Source: Streptomyces sp. PH10-H1
Lineage (GTDB): Bacteria > Actinomycetota > Actinomycetes > Streptomycetales > Streptomycetaceae
Direction of reading: 5' to 3'
Assembly (NCBI RefSeq): GCF_030063355.1
Contig: NZ_JASISZ010000015.1
Location: forward strand, 44,272 to 108,271
Length of the DNA: 64,000 nucleotides
The translations under genes and the position numbers were made by a program. The notes beneath the pieces are model-generated. The model did no database searches, was not told the origin of the DNA, and worked only from the letters and a program-made list of their open reading frames with translations. Positions within the stretch are counted from its first letter, which is position 1. Each line of letters begins with the position of its first letter. Positions 57,831 to 64,000 of this stretch are shown here, in pieces.

Positions 57831-59486
57831 ATGGCACTGGACGCGGACGTCATCGTCGTAGGAGCCGGGCTGTCCGGGCTCGTGGCGACAGCCGAACTGA
57901 CCGAGGCCGGCCGCAAGGTCATCCTCGTGGATCAGGAGCCAGAGGCCTCGTTCGGCGGGCAGGCGTTCTGGTCGTTCGGCGGGCTGTTCCTGGTCGATTC
58001 GCCGGAGCAGCGGCGGATGCGGATCAGGGACAGCCGGGAGCTGGCGCTCCAGGACTGGATGGGCACGGCGGGCTTCGACCGGCCGGAGGACCACTGGCCG
58101 CGCAAGTGGGCCGAGACGTACGTGGACTTCGCGGCAGGCGAGAAGCGCGCCTGGCTGCACCAGCGCGGCGTGCGGTTCTTCCCGGTGGTCGGCTGGGCCG
58201 AACGCGGCGGGTTTCTGGCGACGGGCCCCGGCAACTCGGTGCCCCGCTTCCACATCACGTGGGGCACCGGCCCCGGCATCATCGCGCCGTTCATCCGCCA
58301 GGTGCGCGAAGCCGTCGCGCAAGGCAGGGTCGAGCTGAGGTTCCGGCACCGGGTGACGGGGCTGAGCGCGACGGACGGAACGGTGGACGGCGTGACCGGT
58401 GAGGTCCTGGTCGCCGACGGCGCGAAGCGCGGCGAGGCCAGCTCGCGCGAGGTGCGCGAGGAGTTCGCGCTGACGGCGCAGGCCGTGATCGTCACCTCCG
58501 GAGGAATCGGCGGGAACCACGACCTCGTACGCAAGAGCTGGCCGGCCCGGCTCGGCACGCCGCCGAAGCGACTGCTGTCCGGGGTCCCGGCGCATGTGGA
58601 CGGTCTGATGCTGGGCACGGCGGAGGCCGCCGGCGCGAACCTGATCAACGGCGACCGCATGTGGCACTACACCGAGGGCATCGAGAACTGGGACCCGATC
58701 TGGACCCGGCACGGCATCCGGATCCTGCCGGGCCCGTCGTCGCTGTGGCTGAACGCGCGCGGGGAGCGGCTGCCGGTCCCGCTGTTCCCGGGGTTCGACA
58801 CGCTGGGGACGCTGGAACACATCATGACGACGGGCTACGACTACACGTGGTTCGTCCTCACCCAGAAGATCATCGAGAAGGAGTTCGCGCTGTCGGGCTC
58901 CGAGCAGAACCCGGACCTGACGGGCAAGAGCGTGCGCGAGGTCCTGAAGCGCGCGCTGCCGGGCGCGACCGGGCCCGTCGAGGCATTCAAGAAGCACGGC
59001 CCGGACTTCGTGGTGGAGAAGGATCTGCCGGCGCTCGTCCGTGGGATGAACGCGATCACCAAGGACGCGCTGATCGACGAGACCGCGCTGCGCCGCGAAA
59101 TCGAGGCGCGGGACCGGGAGATCGCGAACACGTTCACCAAGGACCTCCAGGTCATGGCGATCCGCGGAGCGCGCAACTACCTCGGCGACAAGCTGATCCG
59201 TACGGCGTCGCCGCACCGGATCCTGGACCCGAAGGCGGGCCCGCTGATCGCAGTCCGGCTGAACATCCTGACGCGCAAGTCGCTCGGCGGGCTGGAGACG
59301 GACCTCGACGGTCGGGTGCTGCGGGCGGGCGGCGAGCCGCTCGGCGGGCTGTACGCGGCGGGCGAGGCGGCTGGGTTCGGCGGCGGGGGCATGCACGGCT
59401 ACCGCTCGCTGGAGGGGACGTTCCTCGGCGGCTGCATCTTCTCGGGGCGCACGGCGGGCCGGGCGGCGGCAGCGGCGACGGCGTGA
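57831..59486 (+). CDS. FAD-binding dehydrogenase, KstD/fumarate-reductase fold
   Basis: 551 residues. FAD-binding N-terminus DVIVVGAGLSGLVATAELTE (GxGxxG), then GGQAFWSFGGLFLVD. The C-terminus is LYAAGEAAGFGGGGMHGYRS, LEGTFLGGCIFSGRTAGR, as in flavoproteins of the 3-ketosteroid-dehydrogenase/fumarate reductase group. Substrate unknown. ATG 57831 has GGAGG upstream. Followed by a stop-carrying repeat. Confidence 0.9.
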   Translation: MALDADVIVVGAGLSGLVATAELTEAGRKVILVDQEPEASFGGQAFWSFGGLFLVDSPEQRRMRIRDSRELALQDWMGTAGFDRPEDHWPRKWAETYVDFAAGEKRAWLHQRGVRFFPVVGWAERGGFLATGPGNSVPRFHITWGTGPGIIAPFIRQVREAVAQGRVELRFRHRVTGLSATDGTVDGVTGEVLVADGAKRGEASSREVREEFALTAQAVIVTSGGIGGNHDLVRKSWPARLGTPPKRLLSGVPAHVDGLMLGTAEAAGANLINGDRMWHYTEGIENWDPIWTRHGIRILPGPSSLWLNARGERLPVPLFPGFDTLGTLEHIMTTGYDYTWFVLTQKIIEKEFALSGSEQNPDLTGKSVREVLKRALPGATGPVEAFKKHGPDFVVEKDLPALVRGMNAITKDALIDETALRREIEARDREIANTFTKDLQVMAIRGARNYLGDKLIRTASPHRILDPKAGPLIAVRLNILTRKSLGGLETDLDGRVLRAGGEPLGGLYAAGEAAGFGGGGMHGYRSLEGTFLGGCIFSGRTAGRAAAAATA

Positions 59487-59526
59487 CGACGGCAGCGGCG
59501 ACCGCGTGAGAGCGGCGACCGCGTGA
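59468..59526 (+). repeat. Repeats duplicating the last codons and stop of the dehydrogenase
   Basis: GGCAGCGGCGACGGCGTGA (59468-59486) is the gene's own end. It recurs at 59491-59509 (one change) and 59511-59526 (shortened). TGAs at 59484, 59507 and 59524 are offset 0, +2 and +1, closing all three frames. Confidence 0.85.
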
Positions 59527-59568
59527 CCGCGCCCGCCGCGTAGCCGTTCCGGCGGTTCTGTTTGAAGC

Positions 59569-59611
59569 GTTGACAGGACTTGGTCAACGCTTAACTATGG
59601 GAGCGCTCCCA
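59569..59611 (+). promoter_or_regulatory. Cellulase promoter with CebR box
   Basis: TTGACA (59570-59575), 17 nt, then AACTAT (59593-59598). TGGGAGCGCTCCCA (59598-59611) is the exact 14-bp CebR operator of Streptomyces, overlapping the start site. A second inverted repeat, GTTGAC-N8-GTCAAC (59569-59588), overlaps the -35. Confidence 0.88.
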
Positions 59612-59699
59612 CGTTAAGGGCATGTAACCGAATCGGGCATCAACGCACCACCTCCCTCGACCACTTGAAGGTCAACCCCCCTCCGGAGGTAGTCCGCAC

Positions 59700-61496
59700 A
59701 TGAGAGCTCCCACACGACAACGCCGTACGGCCTTACTTGCCGCAGGCGCCCTCATCGCCGCCGCGGGCGGCACCGCAGCCGCGTTCACCGCCGCCAACGC
59801 CTCGGCTGCCTCGGCCGTGACTGCCGGATGCACGGTCGCGTATACGGTTCAGAACCAGTGGAACACCGGCTTCACCACTCAGGTCACCCTCACCAACACC
59901 GGTCCTGCGATCACTTCTTGGACGCTGGGCTGGTCCTTCGCCGGCAACCAGCAGGTGACCCAGGGCTGGAACGCGGACATCGCGCAGAAAGCCGCCGCCG
60001 TCACCGCCAAGAACCTGTCGTACAACGGGACGCTGGCCACCGCCGGTTCCACGAACTTCGGTTTCAACGGCTCCTACAGCGGTACGAACACCAGCCCCAC
60101 CGCCTTCACCCTGAATGGCGTCGCCTGCAACGCCGGCACGCCGACCACGCCCCCCACCACCCCGCCGACCACCCCGCCGACCACTCCTCCGACGACTCCT
60201 CCGACGACTCCTCCGACGACTCCGCCGACCAGTCCCCCGGCCGGCAGCCGCGTCGACAACCCCTTCGCGGGTGCCAAGGGCTATGTGAACCCCGAGTGGT
60301 CGGCGAAGGCCGCCGCCGAGGCCGGCGGCAGCCGCATCGCCAACCAGCCCACCGCCGTCTGGCTCGACCGGATCGCCGCGATCAACGGCGTGAGCGGGAG
60401 CATGGGACTCCGCGCCCACCTCGACAAGGCCGTGCAGCAGGCCGCCGGCCAGCCCCTGACCATCGAGGTGGTCGTCTACGACCTGCCGGGCCGCGACTGC
60501 GCCGCCCTCGCCTCCAACGGTGAGCTGGGACCGAACGACATCGGCCGGTACGAGACCGAGTTCATCGACCCGATCGCCGCGATCCTCGCCGACCAGGCGT
60601 ACAAGAACCTGCGCATCGTGCCGATCATCGAGATCGACTCGCTGCCCAACCTGGTCACCAACACCAGCGGCCGGCCGACCGCCACCGCCGCCTGCGACAC
60701 GATGAAGGCGAACGGCAACTACGTCACCGGCGTCAGCTACGCGCTCAGGAAGCTCGGCGCGATCGCCAACGTCTACAACTACATCGACGCCGGACACCAC
60801 GGCTGGCTCGGTTGGGACGACAACTTCGGCGCCTCCGCCGACCTCTTCGCCCAGGTCGCCAAGGCCAACGGCGGCTCGGTCAACAATGTCACCGGTTTCA
60901 TCGGCAACACGGCCAACTACGGCATCCTGCACGAGCCGTACTACACGATCGGCGACTCGGTGAACGGCACCTCGGTCCGCCAGTCCAAGTGGGTCGACTG
61001 GAACCGTTACGTCGACGAGCTGTCGTACGCGCAGGGCTTCCGCAACCGGCTGATCCAGTCCGGCTTCAACGCCAATATCGGCATGCTGATCGACACCTCC
61101 CGCAACGGCTGGGGCGGCGCAGGCCGGCCCACCGGCGCCGGGCCGACGACCAGCGTGGACACCTACGTCGATGGTGGCCGGCTCGACCGCCGGATCCACC
61201 TCGGCAACTGGTGCAACCAGTCGGGCGCCGGTCTCGGCGAACGGCCCACCGCGGCCCCGGCCGCCGGTATCGACGCGTACGTCTGGGTCAAGCCCCCGGG
61301 AGAGTCGGACGGCTCCAGCACGCAGATCGCGAACGACGAGGGCAAGGGCTTCGACCGTATGTGCGACCCGACCTACGGCGGCAACGCCCGCAACGGGAAC
61401 AACCTGTCCGGGGCGCTGCCGAACGCGCCGCTCTCCGGTCACTGGTTCTCCGCCCAGTTCCAGGAGCTCATGAAGAACGCCTACCCGGCGCTGTAG
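59700..61496 (+). CDS. Secreted GH6 cellulase with N-terminal CBM2
   Basis: 598 residues. Signal peptide (RRTALLAAGALIAAAGGTAAA), CBM2 (about 43-142, TVAYTVQNQWNTGFTTQVTL), a TTPP-repeat linker (about 146-178), then GH6 (about 185-598). GH6 signatures: VVVYDLPGRDCAALAS (catalytic acid Asp) and IVPIIEIDSLPNLV. The architecture of a Streptomyces cellobiohydrolase/endoglucanase; exo versus endo not decided. ATG 59700 with GGAGG upstream. Cellobiose/cellotriose induction through CebR is expected. Confidence 0.94.
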   Translation: MRAPTRQRRTALLAAGALIAAAGGTAAAFTAANASAASAVTAGCTVAYTVQNQWNTGFTTQVTLTNTGPAITSWTLGWSFAGNQQVTQGWNADIAQKAAAVTAKNLSYNGTLATAGSTNFGFNGSYSGTNTSPTAFTLNGVACNAGTPTTPPTTPPTTPPTTPPTTPPTTPPTTPPTSPPAGSRVDNPFAGAKGYVNPEWSAKAAAEAGGSRIANQPTAVWLDRIAAINGVSGSMGLRAHLDKAVQQAAGQPLTIEVVVYDLPGRDCAALASNGELGPNDIGRYETEFIDPIAAILADQAYKNLRIVPIIEIDSLPNLVTNTSGRPTATAACDTMKANGNYVTGVSYALRKLGAIANVYNYIDAGHHGWLGWDDNFGASADLFAQVAKANGGSVNNVTGFIGNTANYGILHEPYYTIGDSVNGTSVRQSKWVDWNRYVDELSYAQGFRNRLIQSGFNANIGMLIDTSRNGWGGAGRPTGAGPTTSVDTYVDGGRLDRRIHLGNWCNQSGAGLGERPTAAPAAGIDAYVWVKPPGESDGSSTQIANDEGKGFDRMCDPTYGGNARNGNNLSGALPNAPLSGHWFSAQFQELMKNAYPAL

Positions 61497-61513
61497 TCGG
61501 CCCTACCCCTGCA

Positions 61514-61562
61514 GAACCACCCGCGCCCCGCTCGAGGAACACGAGCGGGGCGCGGGTGGTTC
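61514..61562 (+). terminator. Strong hairpin after the cellulase
   Basis: A 21-bp perfect stem (61514-61534 with 61542-61562, arm GAACCACCCGCGCCCCGC onward) and a 7-nt loop. Confidence 0.85.
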
Positions 61563-61664
61563 CCGTACGGGGGCGGGCCCGGGAAGGGCGGGGTTGGGAA
61601 GTGGGGGTGCGCCGTGCACCATGGGGGTGCGGATTCATTTCGGCGCGGAGCGGGAGCGACAACG

Positions 61665-62867
61665 GTGGTGGACGTCCACGGGACGGTGACGGACGGCTTC
61701 GAGCCGGTCCGCGAGGCGTTCGCACGCAACTTCGAGCTGCGCGGGGACCGGGGCGCGGCGTTCGCGCTGTACCGCGACGGCCGCAAGGTCGCCGACCTGT
61801 GGGCCGGGACGGCCGACCCCGAGGGGGACGAACCCTGGCGCGAGGACACCGCCCAGGTCGTCCGTTCCGCCACCAAGGGCCCCGCGGCGGCCTGCCTGCT
61901 GCTGCTCCACCAGCGCGGCCAGCTCGATCTGGACGCGCCGGTCGGCACGTACTGGCCCGCCTTCAAGGCGGCGGGCAAGGACCGCGTCACCGTACGGGAC
62001 GTCCTCGCGCACCGGGCCGGGGTCCCCGCGCTCGATGTGCCCCTCACCCCGGAACAGGCCCTCGACGGAGTCTCCGGCCCCCGCGCCGTCGCCGCGCAGG
62101 CCCCGCTCTTCCCGCCGGGCAGCACTCACGGCTACCACGCCCAGACCTACAGCTGGCTGCTCGGCGAACTCGTCCTGCGGGCTTCGGGCCGCAGCCTCGG
62201 CCGGTACATCGCCGAGGAGATCACCCGGCCGCTCGGCCTCGACCTGTGGGTGGGGCTGCCGCCCGGCCAGGCCCACCGCGTCGGGCGGATCGCCGAGGTG
62301 ACGCCGCCGGCCGCCGCCGTCGCCGCGAACGGCCTGCGCGCCCGCCCCAAGCAGTCCGTCCACGACGCCTACGCGAACCCGGACTCCCTCACCCGCCGCG
62401 CCTTCGCCGCGATCACCCCGGGCTACGACGAGAACGATCCCGCCTTCCGGGCCGGCGAACTGGCGGCTTCCAACGGGATCGCCACCGCCCGCTCACTGGC
62501 CCGCTTCTACGCGGCCCTCATAGGCGATGTGGACGGCTACCGGAAGAGCGACGCCGACGGCCGCATGCTCTTCGCCCCCGCCACCGTCACCGGCGCCCGC
62601 ACGGTCGAATCCGACGGTCCCGACCAGGTCCTCGTCGTCAACACGCGGTTCGGCCTCGGCTACATGCTGCACGGCCCCGCCTCCCCCTTCCTCGGCCCCG
62701 CCTCCTTCGGGCACCCCGGCCGCGGCGGCCCACTCGCTTTCGCCGACCCGGACGCCGGCATCGGCTTCGGCTACATCACCAACGGCATGCAGAAGAACGT
62801 CACCTCGGACCCCCGCGCCCAGGCCTTGGTCCGGGCCGTACGGGAGTGCCTCACCGCAACGCGATAG
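61665..62867 (+). CDS. Class-C beta-lactamase-fold serine hydrolase
   Basis: 400 residues. SxxK as RSATKGPA (Ser about 68), second motif YxxQ-like in GYHAQTYSW (about 153), third motif near GHPGRGG (HxG). No signal peptide, so cytoplasmic; most such actinomycete proteins are esterases. GTG 61665 has GGGAG about 8 nt upstream. Confidence 0.88.
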   Translation: MVDVHGTVTDGFEPVREAFARNFELRGDRGAAFALYRDGRKVADLWAGTADPEGDEPWREDTAQVVRSATKGPAAACLLLLHQRGQLDLDAPVGTYWPAFKAAGKDRVTVRDVLAHRAGVPALDVPLTPEQALDGVSGPRAVAAQAPLFPPGSTHGYHAQTYSWLLGELVLRASGRSLGRYIAEEITRPLGLDLWVGLPPGQAHRVGRIAEVTPPAAAVAANGLRARPKQSVHDAYANPDSLTRRAFAAITPGYDENDPAFRAGELAASNGIATARSLARFYAALIGDVDGYRKSDADGRMLFAPATVTGARTVESDGPDQVLVVNTRFGLGYMLHGPASPFLGPASFGHPGRGGPLAFADPDAGIGFGYITNGMQKNVTSDPRAQALVRAVRECLTATR

Positions 62868-62905
62868 GAGGTTGGTCGTTCCGGCGGGGGAGCGGGCCGG
62901 CGGGC

Positions 62906-63060
62906 TCAACCGGCGTGCAGCATCAGCCCGATGCCCGCCACCACCAGCGCGGCGGCCACGATCCGGGGCCGCCCGAAGCGCTCCTTGAAGAACACCGCGC
63001 TGATCACCGCTCCGACGATGATGGACGTCAACCCTTGCTCAGGCCGTAATTGGATCCCTG
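62906..63060 (-). pseudogene. C-terminal remnant of a DMT-type transporter
   Basis: The minus strand reads GLTSIIVGAVISAVFFKERF then GRPRIVAAALVVAGIGLMLHAG: the last two helices of an EamA/DMT exporter. Upstream the frame is lost; shifting by one G in the run at about 63031-63034 recovers SNYGLSKG before it ends. About 240 residues are missing. Confidence 0.6.
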
Positions 63061-63107
63061 GTCAGAGCTGTGATCGACGACGTGGGCCGGTCAGCGCCGG
63101 AACCGGG

Positions 63108-63869
63108 TTATGGACTTCCGTCGCGTGCTGCATTGGCTGACGCCGCAGCAGGGTGCGGACCGTTGGTCACTTGGGATACCTGGTCGTGAAATTCCCGAGA
63201 GAGAGCTTCGCGCGGATACCGCGCCTCTAGCTCATGGGTGAGTTCTCGCGCCACCGTCAACAGGGACGGCAGGGACTTGCGCGAGGTCTCCAGGGCGCGC
63301 GTTCCGACGGCTACGGCTTCTTCCAGCTCTCCGGATCGGGCAGCGGCAACGCCCAGCGTGAGCCGGGCCTCTGCGACCCGCATAGGGGATGTCTCGGTTC
63401 CATCTGGGGCTGTGCCGTGGCGGACGACTTCCTGTGCGTGGACGGCGGCCCGCTCGTCGTCGCCGAGCATCCGGTATGCGTCCATCTCGTAGAAGTCCCA
63501 CTTGTCGGGGTCGATCACGAAGTGGTGATCGGGGTGCTCCGGACGTGGCAGCCGTTCCAGTCGGGCGCGGCCAGCGTCAAGGGTGGCCCGGACCTGGCGA
63601 GCATCGCCCATACGGGCGTACGCCTTGGCCTGCTGGGCGTAGAGCTGCACACCAATGCCATGGGTTGAGTCGGCCTGGTGCCCTGCGTCTACGTATTCGA
63701 GAACCTCCGAATATCGGCCTTGAGTCACTGCGAACCATGCGCCGAGTTCCCACGACCATGCCGCGATTTCCCCATGCCCGGACTCCTGACCGATGCGTAG
63801 GGCAGTGGTGCGGCTTAAATTCGCTGCTTGGCGCTGTCCCATGTCGTATTCGAGGCAGCCACCGAGCAA
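63108..63869 (-). pseudogene. C-terminal part of an XRE/TPR regulator
   Basis: About 254 codons of TPR-like sensor domain: GEIAAWSWELGAWFAVTQGRY, HHFVIDPDKWDFYEMDAYRML and APDGTETSPMRVAEARLTLGV are typical of Streptomyces XRE regulators with C-terminal TPRs. The N-terminal helix-turn-helix is absent: the frame opens at a TGA two codons before 63869. Only a TTG is available as start. Probably truncated by the rearrangement at the right edge. Confidence 0.7.
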
Positions 63870-63938
63870 GAATCACGGCCGTTTCAAGATCGACGGTGGG
63901 TGGGTGACGCGCGGCGTGTCGGCGCGCTGAGCAGGACA

Positions 63939-63989
63939 GAGCTCCGGTAGGACGAGGGTTCTCACACCAACTCATGTCTACCGGAGCTC
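63939..63989. repeat. Inverted repeat at the right edge, possible IS end
   Basis: GAGCTCCGGTAG (63939-63950) and CTACCGGAGCTC (63978-63989) pair perfectly around 27 nt. An ATG at 63974 opens a frame running off the window. It may be the start of a transposase, but only 9 codons are visible. Confidence 0.4.
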
Positions 63990-64000
63990 CGTTGCTGGTC

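Overview
The window is chromosomal DNA from a high-GC actinomycete, almost certainly a Streptomyces. Evidence: very high GC with strong third-position bias, many GTG starts, 4-nt ATGA/GTGA overlaps, an HrdD-type sigma factor behind a sequence matching the sigma-R promoter consensus, a CebR-type operator before a cellulase, and the actinobacterial block 5-FCL/galU/glp/rimJ/glpR. Species cannot be told from the sequence alone.

Layout. 0-4.7 kb: peroxide defence (ohrR/ohr) and two drug-type regulators with a DHA2 efflux pump and a secreted lipoprotein. 5-10.4 kb: hrdD, then the fructose operon fruR-fruK-fruA. 10.4-14 kb: VIT-like metal transporter, two membrane proteins, group III truncated haemoglobin. 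14-19 kb: cds1 cysteine desulfhydrase and a five-gene molybdenum/Fe-S/Rieske redox cluster whose first three genes are visibly broken. 19-28 kb: mscL, SAF-domain protein, MTA phosphorylase, an FmdB/Ruc zinc-ribbon protein with a CIRCE operator, MFS pump, cation/proton antiporter, penicillin acylase. 28-34 kb: 5-FCL, galU, glp/moeA, moaC, mog, rimJ, glpR and tRNA-Ala(CGC). 34-40 kb: antitoxin with truncated toxin, LacI regulator/hydrolase, TetR/MMPL. 40-46 kb: alkylation repair pair (ogt, ada-alkA fusion), frameshifted and deleted genes, iron-sulfur proteins. 46-50.4 kb: MerR regulator divergent from a monooxygenase/hydrolase/SDR operon resembling the mycobacterial mymA locus. 50.4-57 kb: CsbD-like protein, tricorn protease, Ni/Co ECF transporter (cbiMN-cbiQ-cbiO) with a candidate Nur box. 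57-64 kb: a 0.44-kb nested inverted-repeat element, a flavoprotein dehydrogenase, a CBM2-GH6 cellulase, a serine hydrolase, and remnants of a DMT transporter and an XRE/TPR regulator at the right edge.

Three patterns cut across genes. First, gene decay or assembly loss: in-coding deletions in the molybdoenzyme cluster and an MFS pump, a single-base frameshift, a truncated toxin and two remnants. Second, short tandem repeats directly after stop codons at several genes, with periods not divisible by three, which put further stops in all three frames. Third, helically phased 10-12 bp repeats in promoter regions. All calls come from reading the sequence; no database search was run.
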